From NCBI GenBank assembly GCA_910577825.1, contig CAJTOK010000002.1, forward strand, positions 85,965-149,964: a stretch of 64,000 nucleotides of DNA, given 5' to 3'. The notes under the pieces are model-generated. The model made no database searches, was not told where the DNA came from, and saw only the letters and a program-made list of their open reading frames with translations. The translations under genes and the position numbers were made by a program. Position 1 is the stretch's first letter. Each line of letters begins with the position of its first letter. This DNA comes from an uncultured Lachnospiraceae bacterium (GTDB lineage: Bacteria; Bacillota; Clostridia; Lachnospirales; Lachnospiraceae). Shown one piece after another: positions 53,843 to 62,905 of this stretch.

Positions 53843-54121
53843 TCACCTGCCTCTGTCCAGAACCTCCTGCATATCCCAATATGGAATTTTTGTAAAAATA
53901 TTACGCAGTTCATCGGTACAGTCTAATGCCATGGCAATTTTTGTAAGCGAAAGCAATGTAATTCTTCCAGATGTTTCAAACCTTTTAATTGAACCATAAC
54001 TTACATCACTTAAGCCACTTAATTCTTCCTGGGTAATATACTTGCGCTTCCTCACCATACGGACTCTTTCTGCAAGTTTTTTATCAATTTCTTCTGGCTT
54101 TTCCCATATAAATGTATCCAT
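53843..54121 (-). CDS. XRE-family (HipB-like) DNA-binding protein
   Basis: This 92-residue protein has a Cro/C1-type helix-turn-helix (ITQEELSGLSDVSYGSIKRFE) and a short C-terminal tail. HipB-type antitoxins look like this and normally accompany a hipA kinase, but none lies next to it. AAAGGAAAGGG precedes the ATG. It is monocistronic between two terminators. An inverted repeat upstream may be its operator. Confidence 0.8.
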   Translation of the reverse strand: MDTFIWEKPEEIDKKLAERVRMVRKRKYITQEELSGLSDVSYGSIKRFETSGRITLLSLTKIAMALDCTDELRNIFTKIPYWDMQEVLDRGR

Positions 54122-54194
54122 ATTATCCCTTTCCTTTCAAATAAAAACAGTTTTATGCCATAGATTTTTATTTTTCTTTTTACAATGATAACAT

Positions 54195-54222
54195 TAGAAT
54201 ACTATTTAGTCTATTTATTCTA
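54195..54222. promoter_or_regulatory. Inverted repeat, possible XRE operator
   Basis: TAGAATA (54195-54201) is mirrored as TATTCTA (54216-54222) around 14 bases, 74 bases upstream of the XRE gene. The spacing suits a dimeric helix-turn-helix protein. Autoregulation is an inference. Confidence 0.35.
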
Positions 54223-54254
54223 TTCGACAAAAAATGAAGGAACTTTACATATAA

Positions 54255-54290
54255 AAACAGCCTGGCATATATAAAATATACCAGGCTGTG
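54255..54290 (-). terminator. Intrinsic terminator of the zinc-ribbon gene
   Basis: ACAGCCTGG and CCAGGCTGT form a strong stem with an AT-rich loop; on the minus strand it is followed by TTTTTAT. Confidence 0.8.
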
Positions 54291-54302
54291 TAAATAAATT
54301 TA

Positions 54303-54728
54303 TTATTTATCTTTTTCATCTGCCCTGCCAAGGAAGTGCATTTCATCAGCTTTCATATCACCATATTGTTTTGATACAACCTGGAGCTGCTGGAGCTTGC
54401 GGCAGTCAGCACATACAGTACCAAAATCTATTTTTTTGCCGCACATCTGGCAGTATACTCCTGATATTGTCCTGCCATCTGATGTTTTATATACTATTTT
54501 GCCTTCCCTTATCCATGACCTCACTTTAGTAACAGGAATATTAAAATGCCTGGCTACATCCATTTCCCTGACATCTTTGGAACGTATATAATCCCTGACT
54601 TCCGCAAAAAGGTTCATTTCAGCACATTTAGGGCATAGTTCTTCATGGTAATCTTTATTAAGGTAACGGCCACACTGTGGGCATTCCCTTCTGTCAGGGT
54701 ACATATCTTTTTCTTGCTTTAATTTCAT
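54303..54728 (-). CDS. Zinc-ribbon / helix-turn-helix protein (YvyF-like)
   Basis: A 141-residue protein with two Cys4-like zinc ribbons (CPQCG with CPKC; CQMCG with CADC) flanking a helix-turn-helix (VREMDVARHFNIPVTKVRSWIREGKI). The layout resembles the flagellar-operon protein TIGR03826/YvyF, although no flagellar genes are nearby. It is downstream of serS with its own GGAGG site. It is a probable regulator with unknown targets. Confidence 0.65.
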   Translation of the reverse strand: MKLKQEKDMYPDRRECPQCGRYLNKDYHEELCPKCAEMNLFAEVRDYIRSKDVREMDVARHFNIPVTKVRSWIREGKIVYKTSDGRTISGVYCQMCGKKIDFGTVCADCRKLQQLQVVSKQYGDMKADEMHFLGRADEKDK

Positions 54729-54800
54729 CAGTTATTCCTCCATATCAAATAAATTTTTAAAGGATTCCTTCTGTTTAAAGCTGGCAGACCTTAATAATAA

Positions 54801-56084
54801 TTATTTGCCTAAAAACTCTTTGCCTCCCATATAAGGCCTTAAAACCCCTGGTATGCGTACCCTGCCATCTTCCATAAGGTTATTTTCTAAAAATGCAATA
54901 AGCATACGCGGAGGGGCAACTACTGTATTATTTAAGGTATGTGCAAAATACTTGCTGCCATCTTCTTTTCTTATACGTATCTGCAGGCGTCTTGCCTGTG
55001 CATCACCAAGATTTGAACAGCTTCCTACTTCAAAATATTTCTTCTGCCTTGGTGACCATGCTTCTACATCTATTGATTTAACTTTAAGGTCAGCTAAGTC
55101 ACCTGAACAGCATTCCAGTGTACGGACCGGGATATCAAGTGAACGGAATAAACCAACTGTATTTTTCCAGAGATTTTCAAACCACACAGGGCTTTCTTCT
55201 GGCCTGCATACAACAATCATTTCCTGTTTTTCAAACTGGTGTATACGGTAAACACCTCTTTCTTCAATTCCATGTGCCCCTTTTTCTTTACGGAAACAAG
55301 GTGAATAACTTGTTAATGTCTTTGGAAGTTCTTTTTCTTCTATAATGGTATCAATAAATTTTCCTATCATTGAATGTTCACTTGTACCGATAAGATACAA
55401 ATCTTCACCTTCAATTTTATACATCATTGAATCCATTTCTGCAAAACTCATAACACCTGTTACAACATTGCTTCTTATCATAAATGGCGGGATACAGTAA
55501 GTAAATCCCTTGTCAATCATAAAGTCTCTCGCATAAGAGATTATAGCAGAGTGAAGCCTTGCCACATCACCCATAAGATAATAAAAACCATTACCTGCTA
55601 CTTTGCCTGCTGCATCTATATCTATCCCGTCAAATGATTCCATTATTTCAGTATGGTATGGAATTTCAAATCCAGGAACTACAGGTTCACCGAATTTCTC
55701 AATTTCCACATTTTCACTGTCATCTTTGCCAATAGGAACATCCGGGTCAATAATATTAGGAATAACCATCATTATTTTCTTTACTTTTTCCTGAAGCTTT
55801 TTTTCTTTAACAGAAAGTTCTTCAAGATATGCGGCATTTTTACTTACTTCTTCTTTTCTGGCTTCTGCATCATCTTTCTTCCCCTGGGCCATTAAAGTAC
55901 CAATTTCTTTAGAAATTTTCTTTCTTTGTGCCCTTAAATTATCTGCTTCCTGCTGTGTTTTACGTGATTCAGCATCAAGGGCAATAACCTCATCTACTAA
56001 TGGAAGTTTTTCATCCTGGAACTTATTTTTAATATTTTGTCTGACTATATCTGGGTTTTCTCTCAGAAATTTAATATCTAACAT
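54801..56084 (-). CDS. serS: Seryl-tRNA synthetase
   Basis: A 427-residue class II synthetase that charges tRNA-Ser. It begins MLDIKFLRENPDIVRQN, has an N-terminal coiled-coil arm (about 30-100), TSEHSM, motif 2 FRKEKGAHGIEERGVYRIHQF and a motif 3 region ending in PPRMLIAFLE. It is full length for the family. AAAGGAG lies before the ATG. A promoter is seen upstream; no T-box leader is present. Confidence 0.96.
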   Translation of the reverse strand: MLDIKFLRENPDIVRQNIKNKFQDEKLPLVDEVIALDAESRKTQQEADNLRAQRKKISKEIGTLMAQGKKDDAEARKEEVSKNAAYLEELSVKEKKLQEKVKKIMMVIPNIIDPDVPIGKDDSENVEIEKFGEPVVPGFEIPYHTEIMESFDGIDIDAAGKVAGNGFYYLMGDVARLHSAIISYARDFMIDKGFTYCIPPFMIRSNVVTGVMSFAEMDSMMYKIEGEDLYLIGTSEHSMIGKFIDTIIEEKELPKTLTSYSPCFRKEKGAHGIEERGVYRIHQFEKQEMIVVCRPEESPVWFENLWKNTVGLFRSLDIPVRTLECCSGDLADLKVKSIDVEAWSPRQKKYFEVGSCSNLGDAQARRLQIRIRKEDGSKYFAHTLNNTVVAPPRMLIAFLENNLMEDGRVRIPGVLRPYMGGKEFLGK

Positions 56085-56128
56085 ATATTTTCTCCTTTCA
56101 TCAGGCGGGACTATCTCCCATCTGGTAT

Positions 56129-56157
56129 ATTTTACACATATTAGTGCTATAATGCAA
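56129..56157 (-). promoter_or_regulatory. Promoter of serS
   Basis: Minus-strand TTGCAT (56152-56157) and TAAAAT (56129-56134) are 17 bases apart, about 45 bases upstream of serS, overlapping the stop codon of the preceding gene. Confidence 0.6.
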
Positions 56158-56617
56158 GTGCACTTGGTGTAATAGTTATAGCAGGTCCTGAAACTATACC
56201 TGGTGAAGGAGTTTCTGTTACATTTTGTGAAGGTTTTTTCTTCTTGCCATATTTATCTATTTTCACAGCCTTAGAAAACCTGCCAAATGTTATATGGTAT
56301 CCAACAGTCCTGAATGCCCTTATTTTAACATAATATGCTTTGTCTTTTTTTAATTTTGTAAGTTTTACGGTACGTATCCTTGACGCCGCTGTCTGCTGGT
56401 ATTTGCCATTTTTTGAATTGGCAATAAATATCTGGTAACCTGTTGTATTTTTTGTTTTATTTATTTTAAGAGTTACTGATTTCTTTGCTCTTTTAACTAC
56501 TTTAAATGATGGCCTGCCTGGTCTCACCACAGCAACTGCATTAGATGGTACTGCCGTTGTTGCCACCAGGACAGCTGCCATCAGAACTGAAAAAAGTTTC
56601 TTAAAATATCTTGGCAT
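56147..56617 (-). CDS. Secreted fibronectin type III-like protein
   Basis: This 156-residue protein has a signal peptide (KKLFSVLMAAVLVATTAVPSNA), one FN3-like beta sandwich (SVTLKINKTKNTTGYQIFIANSKNGKY, KAYYVKIRAFRTV) and a Pro/Thr/Ser-rich C-terminus. Small secreted proteins of this kind occur in Lachnospiraceae, but the role is unknown. It lies 21 bases after the PAS-GGDEF-EAL gene on the same strand. Confidence 0.7.
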   Translation of the reverse strand: MPRYFKKLFSVLMAAVLVATTAVPSNAVAVVRPGRPSFKVVKRAKKSVTLKINKTKNTTGYQIFIANSKNGKYQQTAASRIRTVKLTKLKKDKAYYVKIRAFRTVGYHITFGRFSKAVKIDKYGKKKKPSQNVTETPSPGIVSGPAITITPSALAL

Positions 56618-56638
56618 TGTTAGTATCCTCCCTTTAAT

Positions 56639-59170
56639 TTAATCTGATAAAAAGCATTTTTCAAATACATTATGCCTTACTTTGCCATAATACATTTCGC
56701 CTTCAAGAACTTCACATCCTATTTCATTAGCAAAATCTTCCTGTGTTTTTGACTGTATTCCGCCACATGTAACTGAAAGCCCAAGGTCTTTGGCCATTTC
56801 TGTAATTTTCCTGAAAATTACTTTTTCACGCTGGTTATTCATGTTTTCATTAAAAAACCCACCATGGAATTTAATCCCTGTTACAGGAAGCCTTCTTAAA
56901 GCATTAACTGCTGTATAATCAGAACCAAAACGGCTTATAACAACCTGGTATCCCTTTTTACAAAGAGCCTGAACGTTCATATCAAAAACAGTAGTGCCCT
57001 CTGCAAAATATCTTTCGTGTATTTCAAAAATAATTTCACCTGGCTCAATCCCGTTTCTTCTGACAACTATATCATCAATTATATCAACTGCATTTTGTAT
57101 TGAAAGTTCACTTGCAGTAATTTCTATTGAAAGAGGGACTGTCCTGTTGCCTTGCTTCTTCCATGCACCCATATTAGCACATACAGAAGATAAAGTTATA
57201 AAAGCAAATTCATTAAGCTTTCCACCACGTTCCACATATTTGAGAAGCCGTACCGATTCTATGCACTGCCCGTCCTCCAGGATAACCCTTGGTATAGCTT
57301 TGCAGCCTATAACATTTTCCTTGTTCTTATATATTCTTGGCATAAAGCATATATCTATGCTTCTCGTCCTCATTGAATTATAAATCTGGTCTATAATTTC
57401 TTCTTCTTTGAATTTATCCTTCTTTAAGTCCTCTGTATATATGGCATAGTGGTTACCCATAAGCCCTTTTATGCTTCTTCTTGCTATATCGGCTTTTTCA
57501 AGCATATCTTCAAGCTTATCATCATCAGGCTGGACAAGGTATATACCTGTCGTAGTGCCAAAACCTATGCTCCCGTTTTTCTGGTCAAATTCCTCTTTGG
57601 TGCGTACCATTGATGACATAAGTTTCATAAGTTCCTTATGGTTTGCATACTGGAACATTACTACAAAATAATCACCATCAACCCTTGAACATATCCCGTC
57701 CTTAGCAATATTATCCAAAAGTACCCTTGAAAAGATTTTTAAAATCTGGTTACTAATAGAAAACCCGTAATGGTGGCTGAACTTTAGAAATTCATTTATA
57801 TCAGCACATAATATTGCATAATGGTCTTTTTCTTCCCTGCCCCTTAAAATTTTATCTGCTTTGTTAAGAAAGGAAGAATAAGGCATAAGCCCTGTTATAT
57901 TGTCTTCTGCTTTGGCTCTTGCTGCTCTTGCCAGTGACATAAGCCTGTTGCCAGTTTTTTCTTTTACCATCCTGGCATCTTTATTAACATTATCTATAAC
58001 CCTTGTCATGCCATAAACTTTATATGGTTTGCCATCACTCCCACAAACAGAAATTGCACTTATTTCTACATCCTGGAATATCCCGTTGGCATTCCTCATA
58101 CGGTATATTCCCTGTGACTGTCCTTTATTATAAAGTCTTTCATCAAAACGTTCTTTAAGCCTTGCTGCATCATCTGGATGTACAACATCTATCAATTTCT
58201 TAATATTGTCATAGCTGTCTAATTTTTTCTGCTGTGAATATGTAATATCAAAATTGCCGCTTCTGCTAAGGGTATCAGAATTTATATCATAAGTCCATAG
58301 TATTGAATTTAAAAAATTTGAAATAACATCTGCCCTTTTTACATTATCTTCAAATTCAGCTTCAATTTTTTTCTTATCTGTTATATCTGTTAAAACGCAT
58401 AAATAAACTGGCTGCCCTTTATCATCATCAATTCTCCTGCCACTTATATAAATCCATTTTATACAATTATTTTTGGCTGATAAACGGCATTCAAATCCAA
58501 GAAGCCCATGGTTCTTTAATGCCATTTTTAAATATTTAACTACTTCTTCTTTATCATCAGGATATACAAGGGTATCACAATAATTTCCAAATTCCATGGA
58601 AAATTCTGCACGTGAATATCCTGTAAGCAGGAAATAGCCATCATTGGCATACATTAATTTATAATCAGACATTCTTACTTTTATTACACCGCCTGGTATA
58701 CTATTTGCTATAACATCTATTTCACGTTTGGCATTATATATATCATCAATGGTTTTCTTGCTTTTAGTGACGTCCAGGCATGAACTGTAATATATAAACT
58801 GGTTATCTTTAATTACTGCCATTGCAGATAATGAAAGCCATGCAATGGAATTATCTTTCCTTACAGCCCTGTACTCAAGCTTTAATGTCCCTCCTGCTGC
58901 CGCCTGCCGTGCTATAAGTGTACGTATTTTTTGCTTTTCTTCGTTAAGAACTGTCGCCATAACATTATTGCCAAACTTTTCAGTATATTCTTCCTTGCTA
59001 TATTGCAGCATGGAATAAAATTTATCATTAGCATATATTAATTCCATTTCAGAACCCGATTTTGCAATAAACATTGCACATTCAGAAGAATTCATTAAAG
59101 TCATAAATTCCTTTTGCGAAATATTAAGGTCTTCTTTTTCTTGTGTTATATTTTTTTCCATGTTTTCCAT
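56639..59170 (-). CDS. PAS-GGDEF-EAL protein with degenerate catalytic motifs
   Basis: An 843-residue soluble protein with three PAS-like domains (about 20-400), a GGDEF-like domain (about 430-570) and an EAL-like domain (about 590-840). The GGDEF motif reads VDGDYF. The EAL signature reads KAIPR, and the later DDFG and E-G-V-E-T positions read SRFG and CGGIQS. Most metal ligands are lost, so neither c-di-GMP synthesis nor hydrolysis is expected; it may bind c-di-GMP or partners. I chose ATG 59168-59170, with GGGAG 8 bases upstream. Confidence 0.82.
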   Translation of the reverse strand: MENMEKNITQEKEDLNISQKEFMTLMNSSECAMFIAKSGSEMELIYANDKFYSMLQYSKEEYTEKFGNNVMATVLNEEKQKIRTLIARQAAAGGTLKLEYRAVRKDNSIAWLSLSAMAVIKDNQFIYYSSCLDVTKSKKTIDDIYNAKREIDVIANSIPGGVIKVRMSDYKLMYANDGYFLLTGYSRAEFSMEFGNYCDTLVYPDDKEEVVKYLKMALKNHGLLGFECRLSAKNNCIKWIYISGRRIDDDKGQPVYLCVLTDITDKKKIEAEFEDNVKRADVISNFLNSILWTYDINSDTLSRSGNFDITYSQQKKLDSYDNIKKLIDVVHPDDAARLKERFDERLYNKGQSQGIYRMRNANGIFQDVEISAISVCGSDGKPYKVYGMTRVIDNVNKDARMVKEKTGNRLMSLARAARAKAEDNITGLMPYSSFLNKADKILRGREEKDHYAILCADINEFLKFSHHYGFSISNQILKIFSRVLLDNIAKDGICSRVDGDYFVVMFQYANHKELMKLMSSMVRTKEEFDQKNGSIGFGTTTGIYLVQPDDDKLEDMLEKADIARRSIKGLMGNHYAIYTEDLKKDKFKEEEIIDQIYNSMRTRSIDICFMPRIYKNKENVIGCKAIPRVILEDGQCIESVRLLKYVERGGKLNEFAFITLSSVCANMGAWKKQGNRTVPLSIEITASELSIQNAVDIIDDIVVRRNGIEPGEIIFEIHERYFAEGTTVFDMNVQALCKKGYQVVISRFGSDYTAVNALRRLPVTGIKFHGGFFNENMNNQREKVIFRKITEMAKDLGLSVTCGGIQSKTQEDFANEIGCEVLEGEMYYGKVRHNVFEKCFLSD

Positions 59171-59203
59171 ACTTACCACTCCCTTCTGTATTAATCTGTC
59201 TGG

Positions 59204-60442
59204 TCAGTATTTTTTAACAAGAATTGTTGCATTATGTCCTCCAAATCCCAGGGAGTTGCTTATAGCAGTATTAACTGGCATATACACACCGCTTCCCTTT
59301 GTATAATCAAGGTCACATTCAGGGTCATCATCAGTTAATCCTGCTGTCTGGTGGATATATCCTTCATTTATAGATAAAATACATGTTATAAGCTCAACAG
59401 CGCCTCCAGCTCCAAATAAATGCCCTATCATTGATTTAGTTGAATTTATTTTCACTTTATATGCGCTGCCACCAAAAGCAAGCTTTATTGCCCTTGTTTC
59501 TAACTTATCATTCATAGGTGTGCTTGTACCATGTGCATTAATGTAATCTATATCACCAGGAGAAAGCCCTGCATCTTCTATAGCAAGTTTCATTGCCATG
59601 GCAGCCCCTGAACCATCCTCAAGCGGTGCTGTCAGGTGGCTTGCGTCACATGTAGCACCATAACCGCCAATTTCAGCATATATATGTGCATTTCTTGCCA
59701 GTGCATGTTCCAGTTCCTCAAGTACAAGGACTCCTGCACCTTCCCCTGTAACAAACCCGTCCCTTTTCCTGTCAAATGGAATTGAAGCCTGTAAGGGGTC
59801 TTCTGATAAAGAAAGGGCAGTAAGCGCCTGGAAAGTTGCAACCCCGAACCTGCTTACAGAACTGTCCACACCACCTGCAAGTATAATATCTGCTTCCCCA
59901 TGCTGTATTGACCTGAATGCTTCACCTATTGAATTAGTACCTGTTGCACATGCTGTTACTATATCAAGGCATTTGCCCTTGCAGCCAAATGTTATTGCAA
60001 CATTTGCGGCAGCCATATTGCCTAATACCATAGGTGCAGTTAATGGATGGATACGTCCTGGCCCTTTTGCAAGAAGCTTGTCATACTCCCTTTCTATCCC
60101 CATAAGGCTTCCTGTGCCTGAACCAATGGACACACCTGTCCTGTATCCATCCTCATCTTCCATATTAATGCCAGCATCTTTCACAGCCTGGACTGCGGCA
60201 GCAACAGCAAACTGGCTGAACCTGTCCATTCTTTTTGCATCTTTGGCAGGAATATAATCTTTAGGTTCAAAATCTGTAACTTCTGCTGAAAGCTTTACTT
60301 TATAACCAGCTGTGTCAAAATTCCTTATAGGGCCAATACCCACCCTGCCTTCATGTATGCTTCTCCAAAATTCTTCTATGCTGCTGCCTATAGGGGTAAC
60401 CAGCCCCATTCCAGTTACTACTACACGTTTCATATTGTCCAT
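59204..60442 (-). CDS. fabF: 3-oxoacyl-ACP synthase II FabF
   Basis: A 412-residue ketoacyl-ACP synthase. The active-site Cys is in DIVTACATGTNSIGEA, and the catalytic histidines are in NAHGTSTPMND and STKSMIGHLFGAGG. It elongates fatty acids in the cytoplasm. It stands outside a fab cluster, downstream of a hybrid kinase gene by 12 bases. Two in-frame ATGs (MDNMKRVV) are possible starts. Confidence 0.94.
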   Translation of the reverse strand: MDNMKRVVVTGMGLVTPIGSSIEEFWRSIHEGRVGIGPIRNFDTAGYKVKLSAEVTDFEPKDYIPAKDAKRMDRFSQFAVAAAVQAVKDAGINMEDEDGYRTGVSIGSGTGSLMGIEREYDKLLAKGPGRIHPLTAPMVLGNMAAANVAITFGCKGKCLDIVTACATGTNSIGEAFRSIQHGEADIILAGGVDSSVSRFGVATFQALTALSLSEDPLQASIPFDRKRDGFVTGEGAGVLVLEELEHALARNAHIYAEIGGYGATCDASHLTAPLEDGSGAAMAMKLAIEDAGLSPGDIDYINAHGTSTPMNDKLETRAIKLAFGGSAYKVKINSTKSMIGHLFGAGGAVELITCILSINEGYIHQTAGLTDDDPECDLDYTKGSGVYMPVNTAISNSLGFGGHNATILVKKY

Positions 60443-60454
60443 CTCACTCTCTTG

Positions 60455-62671
60455 TTAAAAACTGCTATTGTTATTTTTAAATTCTACCTTTTCTTCTGGA
60501 AGATATCTGGCAAGTTTTTCTTCAATCTGCTCTAAGTTAAATGGTTTAAAAATACAGTCATCCATGCCGGCTTTACTGTATTCATCCATGGCATCTTCTA
60601 CAGCATTGGCAGTAAGTGCTACTATAGGCACTTTCTTAAAGTATTCCCCGTCCATCCTCCTTATCCTGGTAGTAGTTTCAATACCATCCATCTCTGGCAT
60701 AATATGGTCCATAAAAATTATATCATACCGCCTTCCTCTTTCTAATGCTTTTAAAAGTGCCTGCCCGCTTGTGAATGTTTCTGCAAATATTTTCCATTCC
60801 ATAAGCTGCGTAACCGCCACTTTCAGGTTTACCCTGTTATCATCAACTACTGCTACATGCGCATTTTTTACAATAATATTGTTTTTATTCCACTTTTTAA
60901 AGTAGTGTGGTTTATTATTAAATAAAGCATCATAAACTTTAAATATATCATATGGTTTTTTTATGTAATTGTAAACCATATACCCTTTTTTAATAACAGC
61001 AAAATACTCTAATAATGCTACAGAATTTACATCTGCTGGCAGTTTTATATCTGGTATATTGAGCTGTTCATAATTATATAAAAAGATTTTCTTTGGCTGT
61101 GTATAATTTTGGAACAATGAATAATTTATTATTCCAGATTCTTTTATAAATTCATTTTTAACTCCGGTTTCATCAAGAATATGTGCAAGGGCCTGCCTGT
61201 CATTATAATCCTTTTCATAGATTAATACTATATATTCATCAGGTATTAATGTAACACTGTCATTATTCTCTGCAATTTCCTGCTCTATATTAATTGTAAA
61301 AGTGCTGCCTTTTCCATATTCACTTGTAACTGTTATATCACCGCCCATATGTCTTGCAATTCCCCTCGAAAGTGCAAGTCCTAAGCCTGTTCCTTTTATC
61401 ATACGGTTTCTTACTGTATCAACCTGGCTGAACTGGTTAAAAAGCCTGGGAAGATCTTCTTCCTTAATCCCTATGCCTGTATCTGACACTTCAAATATAA
61501 GATTAACTTTACCACCAGGCAGCAGTTCCCAGCCAGCATATAATTTTATCCTGCCATGTTCTGTAAATTTTACAGCATTTCCAAGTATATTAATAAGTAT
61601 CTGGTGTATCTTTGTTTTGTCACCCTTCAGGTACAATGGAATCCCTGGTTTTATATCTATTTCAAAATTTATGCTTTTACTATATACCCTTGATGCTATA
61701 ATATTCTCAACCCCTCTTAACATCTCGTCTATACGGTAAGTATCATGGCACAAAACCATCTTTCCCGCATCAACTTTTGAAAAATCAAGTATATTATTAA
61801 TAATTCCAAGCAGGTTTTTAGCAGCTACCTGTATAGTCTGGACATATTCCATTTCATGTGGCGGTATATTGCTTCTTTCAAGTATATCAGCCATGCCGCA
61901 TATAGCATTCATAGGAGTCCTTATTTCATGTGACATATTAGCAAGAAATGTACTTTTTGCCCGGTTTGCTTCCTCTGCTGCATATCTTGCTTCCCTTTCC
62001 TTTTCATTTACCTCATATATCATCTGTGGCGTCTGCAATATAAACTGCATCAAAAGGCAGCTTAATGCAATAGATGAACTTATAAGCACCAGGTCTATGT
62101 ACATCATCTGTATAAAAACAGCAAAAGCAGGAATTATAATAAATATAGAAGCTGCTACAATATATCTTTTTTCAATCTCTTTCCCTTCCTTTATAACTGA
62201 ACATAAACCTAAAATAATATAAAACGCTGTCCCAATTATTAAAACCCACATATAAGGGCCTCTGCTATAACCTTCTTCATTATATATAAACATCCATCCT
62301 GTAAAAGGGGTTGTATATATCAGAACCTGTTCAATCATGCCAGGTATAAGCCATGCAATTATTTTTCTGCTTATAAAATCCATTTTCTTGGATATAACAG
62401 TTATATAAACAAAATAGCAGCATGGAATTGCATGTTGTAAAGAGTAATAAGCTATTTCCCCCAGATAATTTATAAATATATTGTCTTTATATTTCCGCAT
62501 AAGTACCATTCCTGAAAACATATCAGTTATACAGCACCCAAATGACAATACAAGAAGAAATATATATAATTTTCTTGTAAATCCCCACCTTCTTACTAAA
62601 CAGCAATTATATATTAACAGCATTAATAAAATTACTGCTGAAGCCATACAAAAATCATAATTCCAACCCAT
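60455..62671 (-). CDS. Hybrid sensor histidine kinase with C-terminal receiver
   Basis: This 738-residue protein has about seven membrane helices (about 5-220), a coiled-coil, HisKA (FLANMSHEIRTPMNAI), HATPase (ILGNAVKFTEHG, GTGLGLALSRGIARH), a degenerate receiver-like section (about 490-600) and a true C-terminal receiver (VVDDNRVNLKVA, Asp in IIFMDHIMPEMDG, Lys in CIFKPFN). I chose ATG 62669-62671, with GGAGG 10 bases upstream. The signal and output partner are unknown. Confidence 0.88.
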   Translation of the reverse strand: MGWNYDFCMASAVILLMLLIYNCCLVRRWGFTRKLYIFLLVLSFGCCITDMFSGMVLMRKYKDNIFINYLGEIAYYSLQHAIPCCYFVYITVISKKMDFISRKIIAWLIPGMIEQVLIYTTPFTGWMFIYNEEGYSRGPYMWVLIIGTAFYIILGLCSVIKEGKEIEKRYIVAASIFIIIPAFAVFIQMMYIDLVLISSSIALSCLLMQFILQTPQMIYEVNEKEREARYAAEEANRAKSTFLANMSHEIRTPMNAICGMADILERSNIPPHEMEYVQTIQVAAKNLLGIINNILDFSKVDAGKMVLCHDTYRIDEMLRGVENIIASRVYSKSINFEIDIKPGIPLYLKGDKTKIHQILINILGNAVKFTEHGRIKLYAGWELLPGGKVNLIFEVSDTGIGIKEEDLPRLFNQFSQVDTVRNRMIKGTGLGLALSRGIARHMGGDITVTSEYGKGSTFTINIEQEIAENNDSVTLIPDEYIVLIYEKDYNDRQALAHILDETGVKNEFIKESGIINYSLFQNYTQPKKIFLYNYEQLNIPDIKLPADVNSVALLEYFAVIKKGYMVYNYIKKPYDIFKVYDALFNNKPHYFKKWNKNNIIVKNAHVAVVDDNRVNLKVAVTQLMEWKIFAETFTSGQALLKALERGRRYDIIFMDHIMPEMDGIETTTRIRRMDGEYFKKVPIVALTANAVEDAMDEYSKAGMDDCIFKPFNLEQIEEKLARYLPEEKVEFKNNNSSF

Positions 62672-62697
62672 TATATACCTGCCTCCGGTTCTAATCC

Positions 62698-62719
62698 ATG
62701 CCACACCTTTTTGTGGCAT
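62698..62719 (-). promoter_or_regulatory. Leader hairpin of the hybrid kinase gene
   Basis: ATGCCAC and GTGGCAT pair around an 8-base loop, about 25 bases before the kinase start. No U-tract follows, so it is not a plain terminator. Confidence 0.35.
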
Positions 62720-62768
62720 ATAGAGCCATATAAAATGCCTGCCTGGTTTTATATAAAATATTACTTAT

Positions 62769-62797
62769 ATTGTAACACAATCATAAGCTGCTATCAA
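62769..62797 (-). promoter_or_regulatory. Promoter of the hybrid kinase gene
   Basis: Minus-strand TTGATA (62792-62797) and TACAAT (62769-62774) are 17 bases apart, about 90 bases upstream of the start codon. Confidence 0.55.
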
Positions 62798-62828
62798 CAT
62801 TATAATTAGCTGCTCTTCAATTAGTCTT

Positions 62829-62858
62829 TTGGACATGATATAAAAAATCTGTTATAAT
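62829..62858 (+). promoter_or_regulatory. Promoter of the transposase gene
   Basis: TTGGAC (62829-62834) and TATAAT (62853-62858) with an 18-base spacer lie 47 bases upstream of the transposase ATG. The left end of the element must lie near here, but I could not define its terminal repeat. Confidence 0.6.
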
Positions 62859-62905
62859 AGACAAGGGAATAATCATTTTATTATATAAAAGCGGGGAACA
62901 GCATT

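Noticed and set aside
56085..56160. A T-box leader for serS
   Set aside because: The stretch from promoter to start codon is about 45 bases, too short, and there is no T-box sequence or terminator.
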